Assembly: GCF_013868415.1 (NCBI RefSeq)
Contig: NZ_JACEMT010000035.1
Location: 1-64,000, forward strand
From: Marinobacterium marinum
GTDB taxonomy: Bacteria; Pseudomonadota; Gammaproteobacteria; Pseudomonadales; Balneatricaceae
Direction of reading: 5' to 3'
DNA length: 64,000 bases
Both the position numbers and the translations under genes were made by a program. Below the pieces are notes generated by a model, which saw nothing but the letters and a program-made list of their open reading frames with translations, ran no database searches and was not told the origin of the DNA. Shown piece by piece: positions 52,342-59,951 of the stretch; positions within the stretch are counted from its first letter, which is position 1; each line of letters starts with the position of its first letter.

Positions 52342-52359
52342 TGTTCAGTATAGTGAACA
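52342..52359. repeat. TGTTCA-N6-TGAACA palindrome
   Basis: Two 6-bp arms around a 6-bp TA-rich centre make an 18-bp dyad of the size bound by dimeric repressors or activators. It lies 77 bp upstream of the regulator start. Confidence 0.45.
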
Positions 52360-52414
52360 ATTGACACAAGAGTGTCGCATTAACCTGTACATTTTTTATG
52401 CAAAATCGACTTTT

Positions 52415-52461
52415 CTGTTACAGGTTTGATATAGGCCATCGCTGTATCAAATCTGGAACAG
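52415..52461. repeat. 17-bp inverted repeat, candidate operator or hairpin
   Basis: The arms CTGTTACAGGTTTGATA (52415-52431) and TATCAAATCTGGAACAG (52445-52461) match at 15 of 17 positions as reverse complements, with a 13-nt spacer. The outer ends (CTGTTACAG and CTGGAACAG) are themselves near-palindromes, so two dimer sites could lie one helical repeat-set apart. In RNA it would fold into a long hairpin. Confidence 0.55.
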
Positions 52462-52619
52462 TGCCGCTCAGAATTGTCCTATTTTTTTTGCAAATTTGTT
52501 TCAACACCCTCCGTTTCGCTTGCCTATAGTCAGTACAAACCCGGTACACACCCCTGCTGGTGAGCGCAGTTGTATCGGCTTTCGGCCCAAGGGGGCACTT
52601 TAAAAATGAGGGCGGACTC

Positions 52620-52829
52620 ATGAACGTTATAACTCGGAAACTGGTGGACTTCATCAAGGAAGAGGAAGGATTGACCACGGTGGAATATGCCGTAGCGGGC
52701 AGCCTGGTGGCGGCCGCAGTGATTGTGGCCTTTACCGATTTGGGTTGTGAAGTTGGACTGACAATCCAATATCTGGCCGATGTGATTCAGAACGGTGCCG
52801 CTGGAGGCGCTACCCGAGGAACCTGCTGA
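52620..52829 (+). CDS. flp: Flp-type IVb pilin
   Basis: A 69-residue prepilin and the main subunit of the tad pilus. The leader ends in EEEG, with cleavage expected after Gly17, giving the mature start LTTVEY with Glu at +5 and Tyr at +6 as in Flp pilins. A hydrophobic helix follows (about 23-40). Two cysteines (43 and 69) could form a disulfide. ATG 52620 follows GAGGG. It is the first gene of the tad cluster and is set apart by 42 nt from the peptidase gene. Confidence 0.92.
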   Translation: MNVITRKLVDFIKEEEGLTTVEYAVAGSLVAAAVIVAFTDLGCEVGLTIQYLADVIQNGAAGGATRGTC

Positions 52830-52871
52830 GCAGGTCTTTACTGGCATTTCATTGGCAAGCAGGGGGTTAAC

Positions 52872-53456
52872 ATGTTGCAACTTTATACATATGACTTGTC
52901 GACGCTCCTGTTGCTGTTGGTGCTGATACAGGCGGTGCTCATGGACTGGCGCCGCAACCGTATTCCCAATTGGTTGACCTTTGGTGCGCTGGCTCTGGGG
53001 CTGGTGCTGCACACGATATTTTTGCCCAGCCCGGAATGGTACGCCGGATTACAGGGTGCCGGAGTCGGGCTGGCCGTGTTGCTGCCGTTTTATCTGACCG
53101 GAGGCATGGGGGCCGGAGACGTGAAGCTGATGGCTGCCGTGGGCAGCCTGATCGGCCCTTCCGCCGTATTGACGGCAGGATGCTTTGCGCTGGTAATCGG
53201 TGGCTGCGTGGCTTTTTACATGGTGCTGCGCAGTGGTGAACTGGGCAATCAGTATCGCCGCTACCTGGTGATGATTTCGGCACGCACGCTGTTGCCGGCG
53301 GAGGCCGGATCGGTGGCGCGGCGTCGCTTTCCGTTTGCGATCTCCATTGCCGGCGGCGTCCTGATTCAACAGGGGCTGTTCGACAACAATCTGGAGTTTT
53401 ACCACCTGACCACCGAACTGGGTTACCAACTGCAGGCGCTGGGGGTAATGCAATGA
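52872..53456 (+). CDS. cpaA: A24 prepilin peptidase (TadV/CpaA)
   Basis: A 194-residue membrane aspartyl peptidase that removes the Flp leader. The two catalytic aspartates are Asp25 (MDWRRNRIPNW) and Asp83 (GMGAGDVKLM). Several membrane helices fill the rest. No methyltransferase domain is present, as in other tad peptidases. The stop overlaps the start of the AAA+ ATPase gene by 4 nt. Confidence 0.92.
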   Translation: MLQLYTYDLSTLLLLLVLIQAVLMDWRRNRIPNWLTFGALALGLVLHTIFLPSPEWYAGLQGAGVGLAVLLPFYLTGGMGAGDVKLMAAVGSLIGPSAVLTAGCFALVIGGCVAFYMVLRSGELGNQYRRYLVMISARTLLPAEAGSVARRRFPFAISIAGGVLIQQGLFDNNLEFYHLTTELGYQLQALGVMQ

Positions 53457-54844
53457 ATGATGTAACCAACATCGGAGCCCCGCAGGGCCTCGACAACGAC
53501 CTGTCCGTGCCGACGGCGGAGCTGCAGGCTCTGGTCGCCAGGCCTCTGGCTCTGGCCGACACGGGACTGAGCCGTCACTTCCTCACTGAACTGATGCTCA
53601 AGCATCTTTACGATGCCGGTTTACTGACGGCCAGGCAATTGATGCAGCGTCTGGCGCTGGCGGGGCCGGTACTGGAAGAGCTGATCGAGTTTCTGCGCAA
53701 GGAAGTGATGATTGATGTGCATGGGCAAGGCTTTGACAAGCGTGAGCTCAGCTATGGTCTGACGCAACGTGGCCGTGACACGGCCATTGATGCCTATGCC
53801 CGCAGCGGCTACCTGGGGCCGGCTCCGGTGCCGATCCAGCGGTATCGCGAGGTGGTGGCGGCTCAGACCGTACATCACACGCAGGTCACGGCCGGTACGC
53901 TGAACCGGGTCTTCTCCGGGGTGGTTCTCAAGGATGCCCTGAAGCAGCAACTGGGTCCGGCAATGAATTCCGGGCGTGCCATCTTTATCTATGGTCCTGC
54001 CGGGACCGGCAAGACCTATATCACGCAAAAGCTGACCGGACTGTTTACGGATACCTGTCTGATTCCCTACGCGATTTCGGTCAATGAGCAGGTCATCGCT
54101 CTGTTTGATCCCTTGCTGCACCAGCCGGTCGACAGCGCCGAACCCTCACCGAACCTGATGTTGAACCAGGGGCATGATCCGCGCTTTGTGCGCTGCAAGC
54201 GCCCTGAGGTGGTGACCGGCGGCGAACTGGGCATGGATATGCTGGAAGTGCATTTCAACCCGGTGACCAAGGAGTATCAGGCTCCCCTGCAGCTGAAGGC
54301 CAACAACGGCATCTTCATCATTGACGACATGGGGCGCCAGCGTGCGACGCCGATGGAGATATTCAACCGCTGGATCGTACCGATGGAAGAAAAGCAGGAC
54401 TACCTGACACTGGGGGCCGGACGTCATTTCCAGACGCCTTTCGACCAGATACTGGTGTTCTCCTCCAACATCAATCCTCTGGATCTGGCCGACGAGGCGT
54501 TTCTGCGTCGTATTGGCTACAAGATCTATTTCGGCTTTCTGCAAGCCGACGAATATGGCCGGATCTGGCAACAGGTCTGCGCCGAGAAGGGAATTCGCTT
54601 TGATCCCGCCCTGCTGGAGTTTGCACTGACTCAGCTGCATGCCGGGCATCAGGTGGGGCTGCGTCCCTGCCACCCTAGGGATCTGCTGGGCATGGCGCAG
54701 GATCGCGTGCGTTACATGGACGGCGATGCCGCCGTTCTGGATATCGAGTCTCTGACCTGGGCCTGGGACAGCTACTTCGTCAGCTTGAATGCCGAAGTGG
54801 AAATGTCCTCGACCACCCTGAACAGGAGGAATGACCATGTTTAA
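53453..54844 (+). CDS. AAA+ ATPase of the tad locus, unassigned function
   Basis: A 463-residue soluble ATPase. Residues about 38-120 are helical with a winged-helix look. The AAA+ module has Walker A GPAGTGKT (181-188), Walker B GIFIIDDMG (286-294), a sensor-1-like Asn339 (SSNINP) and an arginine-finger candidate in LRRIGYK (352-353). No membrane segment. It is overlapped at both ends by cpaA and the cpaB region, so it belongs to the tad transcript, yet it is neither TadA nor TadZ and is not part of the minimal tad set. It may be a MoxR-like remodelling ATPase. Confidence 0.75.
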   Translation: MNDVTNIGAPQGLDNDLSVPTAELQALVARPLALADTGLSRHFLTELMLKHLYDAGLLTARQLMQRLALAGPVLEELIEFLRKEVMIDVHGQGFDKRELSYGLTQRGRDTAIDAYARSGYLGPAPVPIQRYREVVAAQTVHHTQVTAGTLNRVFSGVVLKDALKQQLGPAMNSGRAIFIYGPAGTGKTYITQKLTGLFTDTCLIPYAISVNEQVIALFDPLLHQPVDSAEPSPNLMLNQGHDPRFVRCKRPEVVTGGELGMDMLEVHFNPVTKEYQAPLQLKANNGIFIIDDMGRQRATPMEIFNRWIVPMEEKQDYLTLGAGRHFQTPFDQILVFSSNINPLDLADEAFLRRIGYKIYFGFLQADEYGRIWQQVCAEKGIRFDPALLEFALTQLHAGHQVGLRPCHPRDLLGMAQDRVRYMDGDAAVLDIESLTWAWDSYFVSLNAEVEMSSTTLNRRNDHV

Positions 54845-55652
54845 GGGCAGAACACTGCTACTGCTGACCCTGTCGGTGCTGTTGGCCGCCGGGGCTGCCG
54901 TTTATACCAATGCCTGGCTGAAGCAGCAATTGCCGGGCAGTACCGCCGTCGCCGCCGAGGGAACCCCCGTCGTGTATGCGGCGATGGATATTCCCTATGG
55001 CCAGCCGATCGAGCGCCGGCATCTGAAAATCAAGGCGATGCCGGATGATCTGGTGCCCGCCAACAGTATTGCCGACCCGGCGGAAGTGGAAGGCATGGTG
55101 TCGCTGCAGGACATTCTGGCCGGTGATGCGCTGCGCCGAGAGCGTCTCAGTGATCATAAAGAAGGTGCGACATTGGCCGCCCTGATCGACCCGGAAAAAC
55201 GCGCCTTTACCGTACGCGTGAATGATGTGGTCGGTGTCGCCGGTTTCCTGTTGCCGGGCAACCATGTCGATATCATCGCCACGAAAAACGAGGGCAAGAC
55301 GGTCAAGGCCAAAACCGTGCTGCGGGATATCAAGGTGCTGGCAGTCGACCAGAAGGCGCGTACGGACAAGAACGATCCGGTTGTGGTGCGGGCAGTTACG
55401 CTGGAACTGACCCCGCAGGAGTCGGAAGAGCTGGCGCGGGCCCGAGAAGAAGGGCGCATCCAGCTGACGCTGAGAAACCCGGTGACGGAAGAGTTGCCGC
55501 TGCAGGTCGCTGAAGAAGCGCCGGTCAGTGAGCCGGTACCTGTTCCGGCACCGGTGCCGACGAAAAAGCCCCAGGCTCCGCGTTACAGTGCGCCGCCTTC
55601 GGTGATCGTGATCAAGGGTGTGGACTGGGAGCGCAAGCGGGTGCCCATGTAG
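54837..55652 (+). CDS. cpaB: Flp pilus assembly protein CpaB/RcpC
   Basis: A 271-residue periplasmic protein anchored by an N-terminal hydrophobic helix (about 6-24). A SAF-type domain (about 45-105: VVYAAMDIPYGQPIERRHL) and the CpaB core (VRVNDVVGVAGFLLPGNHVDII region) follow, then a Pro/Val-rich tail. It helps secretin function. ATG 54837 is 7 nt after AGGAGG; ATG 54831 is too close. The start overlaps the end of the AAA+ gene by 8 nt. Confidence 0.9.
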   Translation: MFKGRTLLLLTLSVLLAAGAAVYTNAWLKQQLPGSTAVAAEGTPVVYAAMDIPYGQPIERRHLKIKAMPDDLVPANSIADPAEVEGMVSLQDILAGDALRRERLSDHKEGATLAALIDPEKRAFTVRVNDVVGVAGFLLPGNHVDIIATKNEGKTVKAKTVLRDIKVLAVDQKARTDKNDPVVVRAVTLELTPQESEELARAREEGRIQLTLRNPVTEELPLQVAEEAPVSEPVPVPAPVPTKKPQAPRYSAPPSVIVIKGVDWERKRVPM

Positions 55653-55691
55653 TCGGGGTGCTCACCGCCAGGTGATTGAGGAGATCGGATT

Positions 55692-57242
55692 ATGGCTAAA
55701 CAACAAGAACACTACACAGCCGACAGTCGTCAGAATGTCGGGGCACGAGAAGGGACCTTGCCGGTCCTGCTGCTGGCCCTGCTGATGCTGGTACTGATGT
55801 TGATGAGCGGTCTCGCCGGGGCTGCCACTGTGCAGGCCGGTGCGGATACCACCATTGAGCGTCTGACCGTGCCCTTGTTCAAGTCCCGCATCGTGCAGTT
55901 GAAGGGACCGGTACACAAGGTATCGATTGGCAATGAAGAGATTGCCGATATTCTGGTGATGCGTTCCCAGCAGATTTACGTGTTGGGCAAGGGGGTGGGT
56001 ACCACCAATGTGCTGCTTTGGGACAAGCGCAACCAGTTGACGGCCTCTATCGATGTGGAAGTTACCCCGGATGTGAACAGTCTGAAAGCCAAACTGTATG
56101 AAATGGCACCGGGGGAAAATATTCGCGTCAACTCGGCCCAAAATTCCATTCTGCTGAGTGGCGAGGTGTCCAACGTGGGCACCATGGATATGGCGGTTCG
56201 ACTGGCGGACAGCTTCCTGCCGAATTCCGATGGCGAGGGTGCCAGGGGCGGGGAAGTGGTTAATCTGCTCAAGGTGGGCGGCTCGCAGCAGGTCATGCTT
56301 AAAGTGACCGTGGCAGAAATGTCACGCAGCGTGATGAAGCGACTGGGCGTCAAGTTTCACGCGCTGGATACCCGTGATGATCACTGGAGCCTGGGCGGCA
56401 CCTCGACCGGTGGCCAGTTCGGGTTGACGTCGGATGCCTCTCTCAATCCGATCACGGCGGCGGGCAAGGCGATTTTTGCCCAGTACGTCGACAGTAACCT
56501 GCTGTTCCAGCTGGCCTTTGATGCTGCCAAGGAAAACGGCAGTGCCAAGGTGCTGGCGGAACCGACACTGACCACACTCACCGGTCAGGAAGCCGAGTTT
56601 CTGTCAGGGGGCGAATTTCCCATCCCGGTTCCGAATGAAAACGGCATCACCATCGAGTTCAAGGAATTCGGGGTCGGGCTGAAGTTTCTGCCCGTGGTGC
56701 TGGACTCGGGCACCATCAACCTCAGCTTGAACGTAAGCGTCAGTGAGCTGACCGGCATGAATTCGGTCAGTAATACCGTCGGCTCGGGCAGTGCCTATTT
56801 TGTTCCGGCCCTGACCCGACGCAGCGCCCGCTCTACGGTGGAGCTGGGGGACGGCCAGACCATCGGCATCGCCGGTTTGATCAACGAGAGTACGCGTGAA
56901 GCGGTCAACAAGTTTCCGGGCCTTGGTGATGTACCTGTATTGGGCCAGCTGTTTCGCAGCTCCGAGTTTGAAAAAGGGGAATCGGAACTGGTGATTCTGG
57001 TAACGCCGACCCTGGCTCAGCCTTTCAAGAATGAAGGGTTGAAACTGCCCGGTGACGGTTTTGTTGAGCCGACCGATGCGGAGTTCTATCTGCTGGGGCG
57101 TACACGAGGTACATCTCGAACTGTGGCCGGAACACAGTTGACGGCTGCCGAGGCTATGGCGGCCGAACCCGAGGCCGACAGCGTCAGAGTATTCCCGATG
57201 AACGATGGCAGTGAGTCGACTTTCGGCCACAGCATCGAATAA
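55692..57242 (+). CDS. cpaC: Flp pilus outer-membrane secretin (CpaC/RcpA)
   Basis: A 516-residue secretin that forms the outer-membrane channel for the pilus. An unusually long N-terminal signal region has its hydrophobic core at about residues 25-42. The pilus-formation N-terminal domain (about 52-125) precedes a BON-like repeat and the secretin domain (about 260-445). Secretin signs are VLAEPTLTTLTGQEAEFLSGGEFPIP (quoted in part: TLTGQEAEFLSGGEFP) and VELGDGQTIGIAGL. ATG 55692 follows GAGGAG. Confidence 0.93.
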   Translation: MAKQQEHYTADSRQNVGAREGTLPVLLLALLMLVLMLMSGLAGAATVQAGADTTIERLTVPLFKSRIVQLKGPVHKVSIGNEEIADILVMRSQQIYVLGKGVGTTNVLLWDKRNQLTASIDVEVTPDVNSLKAKLYEMAPGENIRVNSAQNSILLSGEVSNVGTMDMAVRLADSFLPNSDGEGARGGEVVNLLKVGGSQQVMLKVTVAEMSRSVMKRLGVKFHALDTRDDHWSLGGTSTGGQFGLTSDASLNPITAAGKAIFAQYVDSNLLFQLAFDAAKENGSAKVLAEPTLTTLTGQEAEFLSGGEFPIPVPNENGITIEFKEFGVGLKFLPVVLDSGTINLSLNVSVSELTGMNSVSNTVGSGSAYFVPALTRRSARSTVELGDGQTIGIAGLINESTREAVNKFPGLGDVPVLGQLFRSSEFEKGESELVILVTPTLAQPFKNEGLKLPGDGFVEPTDAEFYLLGRTRGTSRTVAGTQLTAAEAMAAEPEADSVRVFPMNDGSESTFGHSIE

Positions 57243-57267
57243 CCCGGACCCGAGAGGAGAAGCTGTC

Positions 57268-57531
57268 ATGAACACTCAATACTGGATTCTGATCACTCTG
57301 GCGACCGGGCTGCTGGTTTCAGGCTGCAACATTAACCCGCCACACCCGCCGCAAGGGCAGGCCGTCGACGCCATGATGCAGGTGCAGACACACAACCCGA
57401 ATGCCGCCGATCAGCATGGTCCTTTGCGGCTGGATGGAGAGAAGGCTCACAAGGTGATTACCGGTTATCGCGGCCAGGCGGAAAGCGCCTCTGGTGTGGC
57501 CGGTGATATTGAAATCAACATCGGCAACTAG
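57268..57531 (+). CDS. small lipoprotein of the tad locus
   Basis: An 87-residue protein with a lipoprotein signal (hydrophobic stretch, then LVSGC, Cys19 or so as the lipidated residue). The rest is short and polar. ATG 57268 follows GAGAGGAG. Its position after the secretin gene suggests a pilotin or an outer-membrane accessory, like CpaD, RcpB or TadD in other tad loci, but no sequence match to these is recognised. Confidence 0.7.
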   Translation: MNTQYWILITLATGLLVSGCNINPPHPPQGQAVDAMMQVQTHNPNAADQHGPLRLDGEKAHKVITGYRGQAESASGVAGDIEINIGN

Positions 57532-57595
57532 GCAGTCAAAAGCCGTACAAAACCATTCGGAGCCGGATTCAGGCCGGCTTTGAAAGGAGGCGAAT

Positions 57596-58948
57596 ATGCA
57601 ACGCCGAATCGAACAGTTGAAGCGCTACAACCGGCAGCAGGGTGCCGTCATGGTACTGGTTGTCGTGGCGCTGCTGGCCCTGATTGCGATGGCCGGTCTG
57701 GCCATGGATGGCGGACATCTGCTGCTGAACAAGACCCGGTTGCAAAATGCGGTGGATGCGGCGGCACTGAGTGCGGCGAGAACAGTGGCCGACTTTCCGG
57801 AAGATACATCCCTGGCAACCATTCACGCCGCAGCTGAAACCTCGGCGCTGGCAACGTTCTTGAGCAACCTGGGACTGGCTGACAATCATGAGTTGCAGCA
57901 GGCCTATGGCGAAGGGGAAACACCGTTAAAGGTGGAGTTTTCGACGACATTGAATCCCTTCACGGATGCGGCGGACGGTTCTCCTTATGTGCGTGTTACC
58001 GCACTGAATCTGCCGTTGGAGGTCTGGCTGTTGCAAGTTGTGGGCTTTGCGGACAAGGAGGTCAGCGCCAGTGCCGTGGCCGGACCGATCGGTCTGAATG
58101 CCAACACCTGTGATCTGTTGCCGATACTGGCCTGTGGCTGTGACAGCAATGGGACGGCTACACCGGATAATCCGGCGGATGACTGCGGGCCGGATGACGG
58201 CAACTATTTTGGCTATGTCGATAACGGCAATAACGATATCAGTAGCCTGGACGATGTCAGTGTCATCAAGCTGGCCGGTGGCAGCGGTACGGATGTGGGG
58301 CCGGGCAACTTTCGGTTACTGCGCCTGGATGGCACCGGGGGCGGTGATCTGCGTGAGGCGCTGGCCGGGACCGCCAACCAGTGCAGCAGCATTGGTGACG
58401 ACCAGGCAGCGGATACCGAACCGGGTAACAAATCGGGCCCGGTCGGGCAGGGGCTGAATACCCGCCTGGGGATTTACAGCGGTCCTATCGGGCCGGATCA
58501 GGCCCCGGCCGATGTGGTGGTCGACTATGACGGCGATAACCGGCTGGTACTGGACGGGCTGGATGGCAATGGTCGTCCCATTGTGCACCGTGCCGATGGC
58601 AGTACCAGCACGGAAGGGTTGTTCGACTATCAGGATTACCTGGACAGTCCTGCCTATGCTGACGGCTGCCTGGATGGTGAAGCCTGTGGGCGGCGTGAGC
58701 TGGTGCTGCCTATCGGTGATTGCACGGGGACAACGACCGGGACCAGTCAGGACGTATATATCTACACCGTAGGCTGTTTCTTCCTGATGCAGGATGTTGG
58801 GGTCGGGGGCGACGCTGAAGTATTTGGACAGTTCTATTCCGAGTCGGAAGGCTGTGACGCCATAGGAACCTTCACCAGTACACCGGCCGATCCCAATACG
58901 GTTTTCAAAATAGTGCTCTTTCGAGACACCGATAGTGGAGATTCGTGA
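57596..58948 (+). CDS. tadG: TadG-like pilus protein
   Basis: A 450-residue protein. The N-terminus has the Flp/TadG-like signature QQGAVMVLVVVALLALIAMAGLAMDGGHLLLNK (quoted in part: AVMVLVVVALLALIAMAGLA), a membrane helix, then TRLQNAVDAAALSAA. The C-terminal two-thirds is secreted, with many Asp/Gly residues and about eight cysteines. TadG proteins are thought to anchor the pilus to the envelope. Starts after an AAAGGAGG; stop overlaps the next ATG. Confidence 0.88.
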   Translation: MQRRIEQLKRYNRQQGAVMVLVVVALLALIAMAGLAMDGGHLLLNKTRLQNAVDAAALSAARTVADFPEDTSLATIHAAAETSALATFLSNLGLADNHELQQAYGEGETPLKVEFSTTLNPFTDAADGSPYVRVTALNLPLEVWLLQVVGFADKEVSASAVAGPIGLNANTCDLLPILACGCDSNGTATPDNPADDCGPDDGNYFGYVDNGNNDISSLDDVSVIKLAGGSGTDVGPGNFRLLRLDGTGGGDLREALAGTANQCSSIGDDQAADTEPGNKSGPVGQGLNTRLGIYSGPIGPDQAPADVVVDYDGDNRLVLDGLDGNGRPIVHRADGSTSTEGLFDYQDYLDSPAYADGCLDGEACGRRELVLPIGDCTGTTTGTSQDVYIYTVGCFFLMQDVGVGGDAEVFGQFYSESEGCDAIGTFTSTPADPNTVFKIVLFRDTDSGDS

Positions 58949-59463
58949 TGATGCCGCTATCCGATGCCATTGCCATGCGACACCAGAAAGGTCTGGCGGT
59001 TGTTGAAATCACGCTGGTGTTGCCCCTGTTGCTGTTGCTGATGCTGGCGACGGCCGAGATTGGCCGCATGCTGTATCAGTACAACACCCTGACCCAGGCG
59101 CAGCGTAGTGGTGCTCGCCTGCTGGCAACCCAACTGAACTACGGCCAGCAGCTGGTGTTGAACGTCTGTCCCGTAACGACAGCCTCAGGGACGCCCTTGC
59201 CGGACAATCTGGAGACCCGTGCTCGTAATCTGATCGTGTACGGTGCCGAGCCGGGCGGTGACGAACCTGTGTTGCCCGGGTTGACTGCGGCGGACGTCAG
59301 CTTTTGCGCCGTGCCGGGCCTGAGTGAGGTACAGGTGCATGTTCAGTACGATTATTCACCCATGCTGTTCAGCCAGTTGCCGACCTTCGGCCTGAGCGAC
59401 CCTGTCGATATCGACTTTACGCTACACAGTTCGATCAGCATGCGTGTATTGGGGGGGAGCTGA
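58948..59463 (+). CDS. tadE: TadE-like pseudopilin
   Basis: A 171-residue minor pseudopilin. The N-terminal block QKGLAVVEITLVLPLLLLLM has the TadE pattern, with a conserved Glu after the hydrophobic turn, then ATAEIGRMLYQYNTLTQAQRSGAR. ATG 58948 follows GGAG at 7 nt; an ATG at 58951 is also possible. It overlaps the tadG stop by one base. Confidence 0.88.
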   Translation: MMPLSDAIAMRHQKGLAVVEITLVLPLLLLLMLATAEIGRMLYQYNTLTQAQRSGARLLATQLNYGQQLVLNVCPVTTASGTPLPDNLETRARNLIVYGAEPGGDEPVLPGLTAADVSFCAVPGLSEVQVHVQYDYSPMLFSQLPTFGLSDPVDIDFTLHSSISMRVLGGS

Positions 59464-59464
59464 G

Positions 59465-59941
59465 ATGGTCAGACAAGCCATGTTGAAGCGACAACAGGGT
59501 CTCACAAGCGTTGAGTTTGCGCTGGCGGGAACGGTGCTGTTTATCGTGCTGTTTGGCCTGATTGAACTGGGACGACTGCTGTTTACCTGGAATGTGCTGG
59601 ATGAAGCGACCCGCCGGGCGGCACGCCTGGCCGTGGTGTGTCCGGTGACGACAGAAGGGCAGTTATTTGCCCGTGAACAGGGCGCCTTTGGCGGCACTTT
59701 ACTGCCGCAGTTCACGGCGGCGAACGTCGCCATTCGCTATCTGCAGGAGGACGGCAGCACACCGGCAACCTCGACCTCCAATACCTACTACGTACAGTCT
59801 GCCATTGTCGGTTACAGCCACCAGATGCTGATTCCCTTTTTCGATATTTCGTTGGATGCGCTGGATTTTGTCACCACCTTGCCGGCGGAAAGCCTGGGGG
59901 TGCATCCGGTAGCGGCCGGAGCCCCTCCCTGTGGGAGCTAG
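59465..59941 (+). CDS. TadE/TadF-like pseudopilin
   Basis: A 158-residue second pseudopilin. QQGLTSVEFALAGTVLFIVL and LIELGRLLFTWNVLDEATRRAAR are TadE/TadF marks. ATG 59465 follows GGGAG; the frame is open 21 nt further. TadE and TadF together support pilus assembly in other systems; it could equally be called TadF. Confidence 0.85.
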   Translation: MVRQAMLKRQQGLTSVEFALAGTVLFIVLFGLIELGRLLFTWNVLDEATRRAARLAVVCPVTTEGQLFAREQGAFGGTLLPQFTAANVAIRYLQEDGSTPATSTSNTYYVQSAIVGYSHQMLIPFFDISLDALDFVTTLPAESLGVHPVAAGAPPCGS

Positions 59942-59951
59942 GAGAACGACC

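Larger units (their letters stand above)
52266..52619. promoter_or_regulatory. 354-bp divergent control region between the regulator and flp
   Basis: A gene-free, AT-richer stretch that must hold the promoters of the regulator and of the tad locus. It contains two inverted repeats (52342-52359 and 52415-52461), a GACAC-AAGA-GTGTC mini-palindrome at about 52362-52376, several T and A runs, and a TATAGT at 52525-52530 that could be a -10 for flp but lacks a good -35. No small ORF with a convincing start was found. Confidence 0.6.
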
